Shown one piece after another: positions 16,411 through 26,562 of a stretch of DNA of 64,000 nt. Numbering within the stretch: position 1 is the stretch's first letter; every line of letters begins with the position of its first letter. Origin of the DNA: Glycomyces niveus (GTDB taxonomy: Bacteria; Actinomycetota; Actinomycetes; Mycobacteriales; Micromonosporaceae); assembly GCF_017592475.1 (NCBI RefSeq), contig NZ_JAGFNP010000006.1:68995-132994 (forward strand). The letters run 5' to 3'. The position numbers and the translations under genes are program-made. The notes below the pieces were generated by a model. That model had not been told where the DNA came from and made no database searches. It saw only the letters and a program-made list of their open reading frames with translations.

Positions 16411-18552
16411 TCAGTGCACGAGTTCCGTGGGGGGCGTGAAGTCGCCTTCGCCGTTCATGTCCCATTGCGCGGCCAGGATCTCGGCGACCGCGTTCGCGGG
16501 CTTGCCGAGGTTGCCCTTGCCGACGAGGTTCTGCGGGCTGTCCGGGTCGGCGATGAACGCCGCGGCGGCCGCGTTCGGGGTGAAGCCCACGAACCAGTTG
16601 GTGGAGTTGGAGTCGGTGGTGCCGGTCTTGCCCGCGACCGGGCCGTCGACCGCGTTTCCGACCTGCGGGGCCGTGCCCCACGTGCAGTTCCCGGCCGCCG
16701 CGCCGTACTCGGTCGGGCAGCGGGCCGCGTCCACCGCGGCGCGGGCGACCTCGACGCTCACGGCCTGGTCGCACGCCGACTCGAACGGGATCGTCTCGCC
16801 GGTCAGCGTGGTCGCGCTCGACGCCGGGATCGGCGGGCAGTACACGCCGTCCGCCGGGAGCGCCGCGTACGCCGCGGCCATGTCGAGCGGCGTGGTCTGC
16901 GTGACGCCGAGGACGAACGGCCCGTACGTCTCCGGGCTGTTCGTCACCAGGTTGAGGTCCTCCTGGGACCGGAACTTGATGCCCAGCCGCTCGGCCACGT
17001 TGATGGACTTCTCGACGCCGATCCGCTCGGCCAGCTGCACGAAGTACGTGTTCACCGACTCGCCGAAGCCGGTCCACATGTTGTAGTCCCCCTGCTCCGA
17101 CTTCGAGGCGTTCTTCGGGCACCAGTAGTCCCCGCACGAGGCCGCGCCGTCGCCCACCACGTACTTCGACGTGTACTGGTACGGCGAGTAGATCGTGGTG
17201 TCCAGCGGCAGGCCCTCTTCGAGCGCCGCGAGCATCGTGAACATCTTGAACGACGAGCCCGCCTGGTACCCCGGCACCGCCGAGTTGCCGCTCAGCAGCG
17301 GGTTCGTGGTGCTCGGGTACGAGCCCTTGTACTCGGGGTTCGAGGTGTTCGGGCCGTTCTCGGAGGTGTCGTTGGAGTAGATGCGGTTCACGGCCATCAC
17401 CTGGATGCCGCCGGTCCCCGGCTCGACCACCACGGAACCGAGCGCGTACTCCGAGCCCATCTCCTTCTGCCGCTCGACCGCCTCCTGCGCCGCGTCCTGC
17501 AGGTCCACGTCGAGGGTCGAGACGATCTGGTAGCCGCCCCGGTAGAGGCGGGCCTTGCGGACCTCCTCGGAGTCGCCGAAGTCCTCCTGCTGGTTCCACC
17601 ACTGCTCGAAGTAGTCGACGAAGAACCCGTAGTCGGAGTCGATCGCCCCGCCCATGGTGTTGTTCGCGTCCTGCGGGTTGAGGTTCAGGCCCTCGGCCTT
17701 CGCCTCGTCGCCCTCGGCGCCCGTGAGGAACCCGACGTCGACCATCCGGTTGATCACGTGGTCGCGGCGGACCTGCGCGGCCTCCGACGAGCCGTTGATC
17801 GGGTCGTAGTTCGACGGCGACTGGATCAGGCCCACCAGCATCGCCGACTCGGCCGTGGTCAGGTCCGCCGGGACCTTCCCGTAGTAGACCTGCGCGGCCG
17901 CGCCGATCCCGTACGCGCCGTTGCCGAAGTACACGGTGTTCAGGTAGTTGGTGAGGATCTCATGCTTGGTCATCTCCTCTTCGAGCGCCAGCGCGTACCC
18001 CATCTCCTTGACCTTGCGGTCGATGGTGACCTCGCTGGCGGCGGCGACCTCTTCGGGAGTGGTCGCGGTGTAGGAGAGGACCTGCCGCACGTACTGCATG
18101 GTGATCGTCGAGGCGCCCTCGGAGGTGCCGCCGTCGGCGAGGTTGGTGACGAGCGCGCGCATGACGCCTTCGGGGTCGACGCCGTTGTGCTCGAAGAAGT
18201 TCGAGTCCTCGGTGGCGACGAGCGCGTTCACGACGGACTCGGGGATCTGGTCGAACTCGAGCTGCACGCGGTACTGGTCGCCGAAGGTGGCGATCACGGT
18301 CTTGCCGTCGGAGGCGTACAGGGTCGAGGACTCGGGCGCGGGCGGGAGGACGAGCTCGTCGGGGAGTTCGAGCACGGTCTCGGAGCCGACCTTGGCGAGG
18401 CCGCCGAAGGCGCTCGTCAGCGGCAGGAAGGCGAGGCCGACGACGAGACCGAAGGCGACCGCCACCGGCACGAGCGCGAACATCGCGCGTCGCTGCACTG
18501 CGGTGATGGGGCCGAACCAGGTCTGCGCCACCGGTTTCGAAGATGCACTCAC
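16411..18552 (-). CDS. class A penicillin-binding protein (transglycosylase/transpeptidase)
   Basis: Bifunctional cell-wall synthase anchored by one N-terminal helix. The glycosyltransferase domain shows ATEDSNFFEHNGVD with the catalytic Glu and STITMQYVRQ; the transpeptidase domain has the SxxK motif AGSSFKMF and KTGTTDSNSTNW. The C-terminus is short, without PASTA repeats. GTG 18552 was chosen because GGGAGA precedes it by six bases; the open frame reaches 18624 but that part (MALRRAHLRIDR) has no such signal. Length about 713 aa, usual for PBP1A-like enzymes of actinobacteria. Stands alone between pmt and a membrane protein gene, all leftward. Confidence 0.92.
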   Translation of the reverse strand: MSASSKPVAQTWFGPITAVQRRAMFALVPVAVAFGLVVGLAFLPLTSAFGGLAKVGSETVLELPDELVLPPAPESSTLYASDGKTVIATFGDQYRVQLEFDQIPESVVNALVATEDSNFFEHNGVDPEGVMRALVTNLADGGTSEGASTITMQYVRQVLSYTATTPEEVAAASEVTIDRKVKEMGYALALEEEMTKHEILTNYLNTVYFGNGAYGIGAAAQVYYGKVPADLTTAESAMLVGLIQSPSNYDPINGSSEAAQVRRDHVINRMVDVGFLTGAEGDEAKAEGLNLNPQDANNTMGGAIDSDYGFFVDYFEQWWNQQEDFGDSEEVRKARLYRGGYQIVSTLDVDLQDAAQEAVERQKEMGSEYALGSVVVEPGTGGIQVMAVNRIYSNDTSENGPNTSNPEYKGSYPSTTNPLLSGNSAVPGYQAGSSFKMFTMLAALEEGLPLDTTIYSPYQYTSKYVVGDGAASCGDYWCPKNASKSEQGDYNMWTGFGESVNTYFVQLAERIGVEKSINVAERLGIKFRSQEDLNLVTNSPETYGPFVLGVTQTTPLDMAAAYAALPADGVYCPPIPASSATTLTGETIPFESACDQAVSVEVARAAVDAARCPTEYGAAAGNCTWGTAPQVGNAVDGPVAGKTGTTDSNSTNWFVGFTPNAAAAAFIADPDSPQNLVGKGNLGKPANAVAEILAAQWDMNGEGDFTPPTELVH

Positions 18553-18780
18553 GCTGTCTCCCGAAGAGCCCCGAAGCCGGGGAAGGATACGGTCAATTCT
18601 CAAATGGGCGCGCCGTAGCGCCATTTCAGGCGGAGTTCCGGGGGCGGGTTCACTCTACGACGCCGCGCCTCGCGGGCTGCGGGGCGTCCGATCCGGGTGG
18701 GCGTCATTACAGCCCGTCCCGGGCTCGCGCGCCGCCCGCGCACAGGGTGTCAGGGCTGCTATCGCGCGCGACGGACCGCT

Positions 18781-18800
18781 CTCGGCGAAGCTTGCGAGCC
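18781..18800 (-). repeat. dispersed 20-bp repeat, copy 1
   Basis: Minus strand GGCTCGCAAGCTTCGCCGAG, exact consensus. It lies between the PBP gene and the membrane protein gene, 22 bp after the stop of the latter. Other copies are at 45972, 48968, 49001 and 58191. Confidence 0.7.
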
Positions 18801-18822
18801 ATGGATTCGCGCGGCTCGTCGC

Positions 18823-19572
18823 TCACCAGGCGAACGCGAGGGCCGCCGCGAGGACTGCGCCGGCGAAGGCCCAGCACAGGCCGATCGCGCCCGAGCGTCC
18901 TTCGTACAGCCTCGTGGCGCCCGAGACGCCCACGAGGGCGAACGCGACGGCCATGAACAGCACGAGCGAGGGCGCCCAGCGCAGCAGCAGCCCGGCCGTG
19001 TCGCCGACGTAGGCGCTGTGCGCGTCGGGGCCGGTGGACCGGGCGAACAGGGTGCCGCCGACGTCGGCGGCTTCGACTTCGCCGGTGAGGTGGAGGTCCT
19101 TGGCCCAGCCGTCGGCTTCGAAGCGGCCGGTGCAGGCGGGCGCGAACCCGTCCTGGCAGGAGGTGACGGTGACGGTGCCGTACTCGTAGTGGCCCACCGA
19201 GATCCACAGGGCGGGGGCGGCGGTCCAGGCGAAGAACATGAGCAGGCACGCGCAGACGAGGATGCCCAGGAGCGCGGGCGCGAACGCCTTGGGCTCGCGG
19301 CGGCGCTGGGGCCGGCCGGCCTTGGCCGAGCGGCGGCGCTCGGTCTCGGCGGCCCGCTCCCAGACGGCCCGGATCGCGGCCATGCCGTCGGCCTGGGAGC
19401 CGAGCGGGCCGCGCTGCGAGACCGGGCGGGGGGCGGGCTCGGGGGCCGGGTCCCACCCGTAATCCGCGACGGTGCCGTACGCGGCGGGGAGCTCGGGAAC
19501 GGGCGCGTTCGCGTCCGGCGTCTCGGAGGAGGCGGGCTGCTGGGGATCGACCGCGCGGTTTGTTCCAGACAT
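18823..19572 (-). CDS. membrane protein with cytosolic Pro-rich N-terminus
   Basis: The 249-residue product has a disordered N-terminal part (1-65), a basic stretch RRRSAKAGRPQRRREPK, then three to four hydrophobic segments (about 98-122, 200-220, 228-248) around an extracytoplasmic domain with two cysteines (SCQDGFAPACTG) likely to form a disulfide. Family not recognised. It is divergent from metG with only about 137 bp in between. Uncharacterised, but gene-like in codon use. Confidence 0.8.
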   Translation of the reverse strand: MSGTNRAVDPQQPASSETPDANAPVPELPAAYGTVADYGWDPAPEPAPRPVSQRGPLGSQADGMAAIRAVWERAAETERRRSAKAGRPQRRREPKAFAPALLGILVCACLLMFFAWTAAPALWISVGHYEYGTVTVTSCQDGFAPACTGRFEADGWAKDLHLTGEVEAADVGGTLFARSTGPDAHSAYVGDTAGLLLRWAPSLVLFMAVAFALVGVSGATRLYEGRSGAIGLCWAFAGAVLAAALAFAW

Positions 19573-19709
19573 AACGGTTATTGCATCACCGAATCCTCCG
19601 ACGGGGGCGCAATCGGGGACGGATCGCCGTGTCGGGTGGGGCGAGACGGGCGCTGCAGGAGGCCCCGGACAGTGCCGGTCCTGATATCCGGACCGATAAC
19701 ATGGGGCGC

Positions 19710-21500
19710 ATGACTCACGTATTGACCGCGCTGGCCTGGCCTTACGCCAACGGTCCGCGCCACATCGGCCATGTAGCAGGATTCGGGGTCCCCGCCGACG
19801 TCTTCGCCCGCTACATGCGCATGCGCGGTCACGACGTGCTCATGGTCTCCGGGACCGACGAGCACGGCACGCCGATCCTGGTGCAGGCCGACTCGGAGGG
19901 GCTCACGGCCGCCGAGGCCGCCGCGAAGTACAACCGGGTCATCGTCGAGGACCTGGACGCGCTGGGCCTCTCGTACGACCTGTTCACCCGCACCACGACC
20001 GGGAACCACTACAAGACCGTGCAGGAGCTGTTCACCACTCTGCACGCGAACGGGTACATCCTGCAGCAGAAGACGCTCGGGGCGATCAGCCCGTCGACGG
20101 GCCGGACGCTGCCCGACCGGTACATCGAGGGCACGTGCCCGCACTGCGGGTTCGACTCGGCGCGCGGCGACCAGTGCGACAACTGCGGCCGCCAGCTCGA
20201 CCCGACCGACCTCATCGACCCGAAGTCGCGGATCAACGGCGAGACGCCGAAGTTCGTGGAGGAGGACCACTTCTTCCTGGACCTGCCGGCGTTCGCGGAG
20301 GCGCTGCACGCGTGGCTCGACACCCGCACCGGCTGGCGCACGAACGTCCTGCGGTTCACCAAGAACCTGCTCGACGAGATGCACCCGCGCCCGATCTCGC
20401 GCGACCTGGACTGGGGCGTGCCGATCCCGCTCGAGGGCTGGGTCGACCGGCCGGACAAGCGCCTGTACGTGTGGTTCGACGCGGTCATCGGCTACCTGAG
20501 CGCGACGATCGAGTGGGCGCGGCGCTCGGGCGACCCGGACGCGTGGAAGCAGTGGTGGCAGGACCCGGAGGCGGTGTCCTACTACTTCATGGGCAAGGAC
20601 AACATCGTCTTCCACTCCGAGATCTGGCCGGCGATGCTGCTGGGCGCCAACGGTGAAGGCGCGGGCGGCGGCGAGCCTGGCCCGCTCGGGAAGCTGAACC
20701 TGCCGACCGAGGTCGTCTCGTCGGAGTTCCTGACGATGGAGGGCAAGCAGTTCTCGTCCTCGCGCCGCGTCGTGATCTACGTGCGCGACTTCCTGGAGCG
20801 GTACTCCCCCGACGCGCTGCGCTACTACATCTGCGCGGCGGGCCCGGAGAACCAGGACTCGGACTTCACGTGGGCGGAGTTCCTGCGCCGCAACAACGAC
20901 GAGCTGGTGGCGGGCTGGGGCAACCTGGTGAACCGCTCGATCGCGATGGCCGCGAAGAACTTCGGGGCCGTGCCGGAGCCGGGCGAGCTCGAGGACGTCG
21001 ACCGGGAGCTGCTGGCGACGACGCGGGCCGCGTTCGACACCGTGGGCGAGCTCATCGGCGCCAACAAGGTCCGCGCGGGTATCGGCGAGACCATGAAGGC
21101 GGTCGCGGCGGCGAACAAGTACCTCGCGGACACCGCGCCGTGGAAGATGAAGGAGGACCCGAAGCGCCAGGGCACGGTCCTCTACACGGTGCTGCAGGCG
21201 GTCTCGGACCTGAAGACGGTCATGAGCCCGTTCCTGCCGCACTCCTCGCAGCGGGTGCACGAGCTGCTCGGCGGCGAGGGCGTGTTCGCGCCGATGCCGT
21301 ACATCGAGGAGGTCGCGGACCTGGACGAGGGCGGCGCGACCGACGGGCCGTACCCGATCCTCACCGGCGACTACTCGGACACCCCGAAGTGGGAGTCCGT
21401 GCCGCTGGTGCCGGGCACGGTGCTGGAGAAGCCGACCCCGGTGTTCACGAAGCTCGAGCCGTCCATCGTGGACGAGGAAATCGAGCGCCTGAACGCTTAG
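19710..21500 (+). CDS. metG: methionyl-tRNA synthetase
   Basis: Charges tRNA-Met with methionine in the cytosol. Class I signature HIGH is seen as PRHIGHV (about residue 18), the zinc-binding knuckle as CPHC...CDNC, and the KMSKS loop as KQFSSSR. About 596 residues, the actinobacterial short form without the C-terminal dimerisation (EMAP-like) domain. Start ATG 19710 ([15 protein letters not shown]) matches the family's N-terminus; ATG 19701 is three codons earlier. No Shine-Dalgarno sequence is evident, so the mRNA may be leaderless. The next same-strand gene is tatD, as in many actinobacteria, with one opposite gene in between. Confidence 0.96.
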   Translation: MTHVLTALAWPYANGPRHIGHVAGFGVPADVFARYMRMRGHDVLMVSGTDEHGTPILVQADSEGLTAAEAAAKYNRVIVEDLDALGLSYDLFTRTTTGNHYKTVQELFTTLHANGYILQQKTLGAISPSTGRTLPDRYIEGTCPHCGFDSARGDQCDNCGRQLDPTDLIDPKSRINGETPKFVEEDHFFLDLPAFAEALHAWLDTRTGWRTNVLRFTKNLLDEMHPRPISRDLDWGVPIPLEGWVDRPDKRLYVWFDAVIGYLSATIEWARRSGDPDAWKQWWQDPEAVSYYFMGKDNIVFHSEIWPAMLLGANGEGAGGGEPGPLGKLNLPTEVVSSEFLTMEGKQFSSSRRVVIYVRDFLERYSPDALRYYICAAGPENQDSDFTWAEFLRRNNDELVAGWGNLVNRSIAMAAKNFGAVPEPGELEDVDRELLATTRAAFDTVGELIGANKVRAGIGETMKAVAAANKYLADTAPWKMKEDPKRQGTVLYTVLQAVSDLKTVMSPFLPHSSQRVHELLGGEGVFAPMPYIEEVADLDEGGATDGPYPILTGDYSDTPKWESVPLVPGTVLEKPTPVFTKLEPSIVDEEIERLNA

Positions 21501-21512
21501 GGCGCAAACGGA

Positions 21513-21540
21513 AGGGCCTGGCTGATGCCAGGCCCTATTC
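21513..21540. terminator. terminator after metG
   Basis: AGGGCCTGG (21513-21521) pairs with CCAGGCCCT (21528-21536) across a 6-nt loop, in the gap of convergent genes. It could serve both. Confidence 0.6.
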
Positions 21541-21547
21541 CGTCGTC

Positions 21548-22672
21548 TCAGATCGCCGGGGCGACTTCGCCGCGCTCGACCCACTTCTCGTAGACGCCTC
21601 GGCGCACGGCCTCGGCCCCGGTGCGGGACAGGACGTCCGGGCTGGGGCGGGAGAGGCGGAACCGGGCCCAGTCGTCGTCGGCGTCCACGAGGGACCCGGG
21701 GACGCCCTTCCACACCACGTGGTTCGCTTCGCGCAGGACGCGCCGCACCTGGTGGACGCGGCCCTGCTCGACGCCCGGGATGTCGACGCGGCGTTCGAGG
21801 GTGAGCGGCGACCACTGCTGCCCGGCGTAGGCGAACAGCTCGAGCTCGGCGCCCTGCTCGGTGTAGGCGAGCAGACGCGCGCCCTCGGGGAGCGGCAGGT
21901 CGGTGAGGTCGGCGGTGACGTGCTCGGGCAGCAGGTGCGCGGTCGAGATCGCGAACCCGGTGCCGAGGACGGGCATGCCGCGCCGGTCAGAGGACGGCAT
22001 CGCCGTCAGGCCTTCGTATTCGGGCGCGACGGGCGCCTGGTAGTCCCAGGGATCCGTTGCGGGCCAGCGCAGTGCGAACACCCACGGGTCGCCCGGCTCG
22101 GTCTCGCCGCCGAGGACGGAGCGGGCCGCGGGGGTGCGCAGGTGCGCGACGTCCCAGCGGCGGTAGCAGAAGCCGCCGGGGACGGCGGCGGTCTCCATGA
22201 GGCGGGCGATCTGCGGGGCGGTGACGGGACGCTCCATGAGTTCGCCCGGGGCGACCGCGGCGGAGCGGCGGACGCGGTCGAGGAGGACCCGCGCGGCCGG
22301 GTCGAGGTGCGGGGTCTGGGTGAGCCGGCGGACGTACTCGAGGTCGAGGCCGGGCGCGAGGGGCACGGTGAGGGAGCGGTCGTCGGCGACGGCGACGGGG
22401 ACGCCGTCGCGCAGGACCTCGCCGGCGTGCGCGAAGTGGCGGTAGGGGTAGTCGCTGCCGGGGCGGGGGTTGGGGAGGAAGTCGGGGCGCGGGAGCGCGG
22501 AGAACAGCTCCCAGGCGGCGCCGTCGGCGTAAGGGAGGCCGGGGTACTTCTCGCCGCGCCATTCGACGGTGACGAGGGTTTCGGGCTGTGGCGTCGGTTC
22601 GGCCGGGACGGCGGGGCGGCGTTGCTGGAGCGCTGCGGCGCGGTTGCGGCGGGACGCGAGGTCGCGGGTCAT
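21548..22672 (-). CDS. hypothetical protein, 374 aa
   Basis: Soluble protein without signal peptide, rich in Pro, Trp and Arg. It starts MTRDLASRRNRAAALQQRR; the open frame extends to 22810 but that part is of a different, His/Thr-rich composition. I see a repeated-type layout (two segments with LxxPEYEGL/YPGLPYADG), which recalls TNT- or SseB-neighbouring actinobacterial proteins, but no family can be named. The C-terminus VYEKWVERGEVAPAI is acidic/basic mixed. Convergent with metG, divergent from tatD. Confidence 0.75.
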   Translation of the reverse strand: MTRDLASRRNRAAALQQRRPAVPAEPTPQPETLVTVEWRGEKYPGLPYADGAAWELFSALPRPDFLPNPRPGSDYPYRHFAHAGEVLRDGVPVAVADDRSLTVPLAPGLDLEYVRRLTQTPHLDPAARVLLDRVRRSAAVAPGELMERPVTAPQIARLMETAAVPGGFCYRRWDVAHLRTPAARSVLGGETEPGDPWVFALRWPATDPWDYQAPVAPEYEGLTAMPSSDRRGMPVLGTGFAISTAHLLPEHVTADLTDLPLPEGARLLAYTEQGAELELFAYAGQQWSPLTLERRVDIPGVEQGRVHQVRRVLREANHVVWKGVPGSLVDADDDWARFRLSRPSPDVLSRTGAEAVRRGVYEKWVERGEVAPAI

Positions 22673-23087
22673 GTGCGTCTCGATTCGTCTTGCGCGGATG
22701 CGACGGCGGGTGCGACGGCGTTGTCGTGGTGGATGCGCAGTCGTTGTGGACGCGCTGTCGTGTTGCGGTTGGTGCGAGGTGCTGCCGCCGGACGGTAGTG
22801 GCTTGTCCACAGGCGGTGGTTCGACTGTCCGCCAACGTAAGCGCGCCGTGTCAGGCGTGGATGTCCGGAAAATGAAGAAGATGTTACGTCGGCGGCATTA
22901 CGTGCGCAACGCGTCGGGTAGCGAGGTTCGCGCGAGGGGGGCGCGGTTGCCGTCCCAAACCCCCGCCCACCACCAGAGGGGAAACAAGGTGCCGCGATCG
23001 TCTCGCGCCCCACCGACAAGAACGGCCGCGAAACCGGCGCGCGCGGCGCGGATTCACCCGTTCGAGGCAACGTGGCATCGTTGAGGC
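22673..23087. other. intergenic region between divergent genes, 415 bp
   Basis: No convincing gene. It should contain the promoters of the 374-residue protein gene (left) and of tatD (right). The stretch 22680-22800 is full of GTTGTG/GCGG repeats but shows no ordered structure. Confidence 0.5.
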
Positions 23088-23945
23088 GTGTACCGATCCG
23101 AACCCGCGCCGCTGCCCGAGCCGCTGCCGCATCCCGTCGCCGACAGCCACACCCATTTCGACCTCGTCGACGTCTTCGGCGCCGAGGAGGACCTGCCGGT
23201 GCCCGCGCACGACGCGCCCGAGGTGCGGGCCCGCCTCGACGAGGCCGAGTCCGTGGGGGTCGCGAGGGTCGTGCAGGTCGGCACCGATGTCGAGTCGTCC
23301 CGCTGGGCCGCCGCGCTCGCCGCGGTCGACCCGCGCGTGCTCGCGGCCGCGGCGCTGCACCCGAACGACGCGCCCCGCCAGGCCGACCTCGACGAGGCGC
23401 TCGCCGCGATCGACGCGGTCGCCGCGCTCCCCCGCGTCGCGGCCCTCGGCGAAACCGGCCTCGACTACTTCCGCACCGACGAGTCCGGCCGCGCCGCCCA
23501 GCAGCGCTCGTTCCGCGCGCACATCGAGATCGCGAAGCAGCGCGGCAAGACCCTCGTCATCCACGACCGCGACGCCCACGAGGACGTCCTGTCGATCCTC
23601 GACGCCGACGGCGCGCCCGACCGCGTCGTCCTGCACTGCTTCTCGGGCGACTTCGCGTTCGCGAAGGAGTGCGCGCGCCGCGGGTTCTTCATGAGCTTCG
23701 CCGGGAACGTGACCTTCAAGAACGCCCAGCACCTGCGCGACGCCGCCACCGTGGCCCCGCCGGAGCTGGTCCTCGTCGAGACCGACGCGCCGTTCATGGC
23801 CCCGATCCCCGTGCGCGGCCACCGGAACCACCCGGCGCTCGTGAACTACACGGCCCGCTTCCTCGCCGAGCACCTCGGCCGCGACCTCGAGGCCTGGTGC
23901 GAGCGGCTGTGGGCCAACACCGAGAACGCATTCGGGGAGTGGTGA
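23088..23945 (+). CDS. tatD: TatD family metal-dependent hydrolase (DNase)
   Basis: The 285-residue TIM-barrel hydrolase shows the family metal ligands: DSHTHFD near residue 20, GETGLDYF (Glu), VIHDRDAHED (His), LHCFSGD (His) and ETDAPFMAP (Asp). Function by family: 3'-5' exonuclease acting on DNA and implicated in repair. GTG start. It follows metG as in mycobacteria (metG-tatD), though with an opposite-strand gene inserted; the usual rpf-ksgA continuation is missing here, the next gene being a leftward copper gene. Confidence 0.93.
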   Translation: MYRSEPAPLPEPLPHPVADSHTHFDLVDVFGAEEDLPVPAHDAPEVRARLDEAESVGVARVVQVGTDVESSRWAAALAAVDPRVLAAAALHPNDAPRQADLDEALAAIDAVAALPRVAALGETGLDYFRTDESGRAAQQRSFRAHIEIAKQRGKTLVIHDRDAHEDVLSILDADGAPDRVVLHCFSGDFAFAKECARRGFFMSFAGNVTFKNAQHLRDAATVAPPELVLVETDAPFMAPIPVRGHRNHPALVNYTARFLAEHLGRDLEAWCERLWANTENAFGEW

Positions 23946-25607
23946 TCAGCTGACGTCGACGGCCGCTTCGGCGGTCGCGGTGTCGCCTTCGGCGTCGGTC
24001 AACGTGAACGTGAAGATCCAGCGGCCCTCGTCGGGCAGGCTCACCTCGCCCGCGAGGATGCCGGTGCGCAGCTCGATGAGGGGCATCTCCTCGGCCTCGC
24101 CGCCTTCGGGCCCGTACGAAGCGGTCCACTCGACGGCGGGGAACGGCGCGCCTTCGAGGTCGGTGGCGAGGATGCGCACGCTGTTGGGGCCGGGCCGCCC
24201 CGGTTCGAGCACGAGCTGCGCCGAGTACACGTCGGTGGTGACGAGCGTGGCGGTCTCGGTGGACTGCGCCTCGCTCGTCTCGGTCTCCAACAGCGCGGTC
24301 TTCGCGGGCACCGCCTGCACCAGCACCGCCACGGCGGCCATCACGGCCGCGAGGAACACGAGCTCCACGCCGGCGGCGACCCGCAAGCGCCGCTCGGCCT
24401 CCGTGCGGCGCAGCAGCGCGCGCCGCGTGAACAGGCCGGCGCCGAGGATCGCGAGGAACAGCGCGGCTTTGAGGAGCACGAGCCGCCCGTAGGCGGTGTC
24501 CGTGAGCGCCGCGATCGAGTCGATGTGGAGCAGCGCGGAGGCGACGCCGGCGACGAGCACGTTCGCGACCAGCCACGGCACCAGGGCGATCCAGGTCTCG
24601 GCGGCCTTGTCGGGGATGTCGGTGTCCTTGCGCAGAGCCAGGATGAGGATCGCGAGGACCCCGCCCGCCCATGCCATCGAGGCGGCGAGGTGCACGAGGT
24701 CGGCGACGAAGGCGACGACGACCGGCTCGGTCGCCATCGGGTGCCCGGCGAGCGGCCAGGTCGCGGCGAGCGCGATGCCGACTCCGGCGAGCGCGGCGAT
24801 GAGCGGCGGCTTCAGGTCCTCGTCGCTGGTGACGACGGTCCGCATGAGCGGCAGGGCGAGCAGCACGAGCAGCAGCCGCAGGAGCCCGGCGAGGCCCACG
24901 TTCGACTCCATGACCGACTGGAGCCCGACCGCGTCGAGCCCGGAGATGCTGGTCCCGGTCTCGTAGGCGGCCTGGAGCGGCAGCCCGAGCACGGCGGTCA
25001 TGGCGACGACCGCGAGCCCCGTGGCGACCGTCTTCGCGGTCGCTTCGCGCGGCCGCGCGCCGAGCGCGAGCAGGATCCCGGCGCCGAGGGCGAGCGCGAG
25101 CCCCGCGTACCCGAACCAGCGGTTGCCGTAGATGAGCGCCTGCACGAACGGATCGGTTCCGGCCGTGAGCGCTTCGGCGCCGGGCGCCTCGGTCTCGACG
25201 CCCACGGAGTACGTGAAGGTGCCGGAGACGGGGTGCCCGTCGTGGGAGACGACCCGGTAGCCGACGAGGTAGGTGCCCTCCTGGTCGGCGTCGACCGCGA
25301 TCGTCAACGTGGTCGCTTCGGCGTTCTGCGAGACCCCGGTGTCTGCTCGGTCACCATCGGGAGCCACCACGCCGGTGGCCGCGTCTACGGGGGTGACTGG
25401 TTCGTTGAACTCGACGACGACTTCGCTCGGTGGCGCGTCCAGGAGCGCACCGGAGGCCGGAGTGGTCTTGGTGGCCGTGGCGTGCGCCCAGGCCCCCGAG
25501 GCCCACAGCGCGCCGAAGAGCATGCCGACGAGCGCCGCCGTGAGCGACGACCAGGCGAAGCGGGTCGCTGGAGCGGCGGGGCGGCGGTCGTCGGATCGGG
25601 ATCGCAT
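23946..25607 (-). CDS. CopC-CopD fusion, copper uptake/resistance protein
   Basis: The 553-residue protein has a signal peptide ending GAWA, an immediate His (AHATATKTTPASG) as in CopC N-termini, a CopC beta-sandwich (about 38-135, including HDGHPVSGTFTYSVG), then a CopD multi-pass domain with about eight helices (about 160-460) and a C-terminal extracytoplasmic beta domain of about 90 residues. The family binds and moves copper at the cell surface (YcnJ-like). ATG 25607 begins MRSRSDDRR; divergent from the DsbA-like gene with a 69-bp gap. Confidence 0.9.
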   Translation of the reverse strand: MRSRSDDRRPAAPATRFAWSSLTAALVGMLFGALWASGAWAHATATKTTPASGALLDAPPSEVVVEFNEPVTPVDAATGVVAPDGDRADTGVSQNAEATTLTIAVDADQEGTYLVGYRVVSHDGHPVSGTFTYSVGVETEAPGAEALTAGTDPFVQALIYGNRWFGYAGLALALGAGILLALGARPREATAKTVATGLAVVAMTAVLGLPLQAAYETGTSISGLDAVGLQSVMESNVGLAGLLRLLLVLLALPLMRTVVTSDEDLKPPLIAALAGVGIALAATWPLAGHPMATEPVVVAFVADLVHLAASMAWAGGVLAILILALRKDTDIPDKAAETWIALVPWLVANVLVAGVASALLHIDSIAALTDTAYGRLVLLKAALFLAILGAGLFTRRALLRRTEAERRLRVAAGVELVFLAAVMAAVAVLVQAVPAKTALLETETSEAQSTETATLVTTDVYSAQLVLEPGRPGPNSVRILATDLEGAPFPAVEWTASYGPEGGEAEEMPLIELRTGILAGEVSLPDEGRWIFTFTLTDAEGDTATAEAAVDVS

Positions 25608-25676
25608 CGCCGCTGAGCGTACTCGAATCCACTTCGCGAATCGAGAGTTGGACCGGAGAAAGGGTGAGCGAGGCAC

Positions 25677-26414
25677 ATGGGGAAGTCGAACCGGAACACC
25701 GACCGGCGGCAGGCCGCCGAGGCGCTGCGCAAGCAGCAGGCGGCGGAGGCGCGGCGCCGGAAGATCGTGTTCGGGGTGGCGATCGGCGCCGCCGTGGTGC
25801 TCATCGGAGGGCTCCTCGTCTGGGGCATCTGGATGAACAGCAAACCGGAGTACGAGGAGCACACCCCGGCCGCGCGGACCACGGACACGTACGGCGTGCA
25901 GATCGGCGACGGCCCGGTCCAGGTCGACCTCTACATCGACTACATGTGCCCGGCCTGCAACCAGTTCGAGTCCGCTTACGCCGAGCAGATCCAGTCGTGG
26001 GTCGACGCCGGCACCGTGACGGTCAACTACCACCCGCTCGCGATCCTCGACCGCCTCAGCAACGGCACCGAGTACTCCAGCCGCGCGGCCGCCGCCGCCG
26101 TGTGCGCCGCCGACGCCGGCGAGCAGCAGTTCCTCGACTACACGCTGGCGCTGTACGCGAACCAGCCCGCCGAGAACAGCGAGGGCCTGAGCGACGACGA
26201 GCTGATCCGCATCGGCACCGAGGACGTCGGCCTCGACGCCTCCTGGCAGTCCTGTGTGGAGGACGAGCGGTACCGGGGCTGGGTCCAGGAGGGCAACGCC
26301 AGCGCCACCGGGGACCAGGGCGTCTCCGCGACGCCGACCGCGAAGGTCGACGGCGAAGTGGTCCAGAACTCCGAGTTCGCCGAGAAGGTGCAGGCCGCGA
26401 TCGACGCGGGCTGA
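25677..26414 (+). CDS. DsbA-like thioredoxin-fold protein, membrane-anchored
   Basis: A 245-residue extracytoplasmic thiol oxidoreductase. After a basic cytosolic segment, one helix (about 33-52) anchors it. The active site CPAC lies in DYMCPACNQFES (about residue 98). Further Cys at VCAAD and SCVEDERY may form a structural disulfide. It fits the actinobacterial DsbA/thioredoxin-4 group (mycobacterial DsbA-like). The gene is single, followed by a strong terminator. Role: disulfide formation in exported proteins. Confidence 0.9.
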   Translation: MGKSNRNTDRRQAAEALRKQQAAEARRRKIVFGVAIGAAVVLIGGLLVWGIWMNSKPEYEEHTPAARTTDTYGVQIGDGPVQVDLYIDYMCPACNQFESAYAEQIQSWVDAGTVTVNYHPLAILDRLSNGTEYSSRAAAAAVCAADAGEQQFLDYTLALYANQPAENSEGLSDDELIRIGTEDVGLDASWQSCVEDERYRGWVQEGNASATGDQGVSATPTAKVDGEVVQNSEFAEKVQAAIDAG

Positions 26415-26430
26415 CCGAAGCAGATGTTCA

Positions 26431-26462
26431 GGGGCGCAGCCGCATGAGCGGCTGCGCCCCTT
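26431..26462 (+). terminator. terminator after the DsbA-like gene
   Basis: A perfect 13-bp GC-rich stem, GGGGCGCAGCCGC (26431-26443) with 26448-26460, loop ATGA, followed by TT. Convergent with the ECF transporter operon. Confidence 0.75.
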
Positions 26463-26562
26463 CGGCGTCGGCGGCGACGTGTGCCCGGGCGAGCCGTCCC
26501 GCGAACCTCGACGGGGGGCGAGGTCCGCGGGACGGGGTCTCGAGGGCGGTTGCGGTCCCTCG

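Noticed and set aside
18707..18803. Short frame MARKLRRERS containing the dispersed repeat
   Set aside because: The repeat is read in different frames at other copies, so the conserved unit is DNA; no ribosome site for this frame.
19578..21815. 745-codon minus-strand frame opposite metG
   Set aside because: Arg-rich antisense frame of a high-GC gene; metG has all signature motifs on the plus strand.
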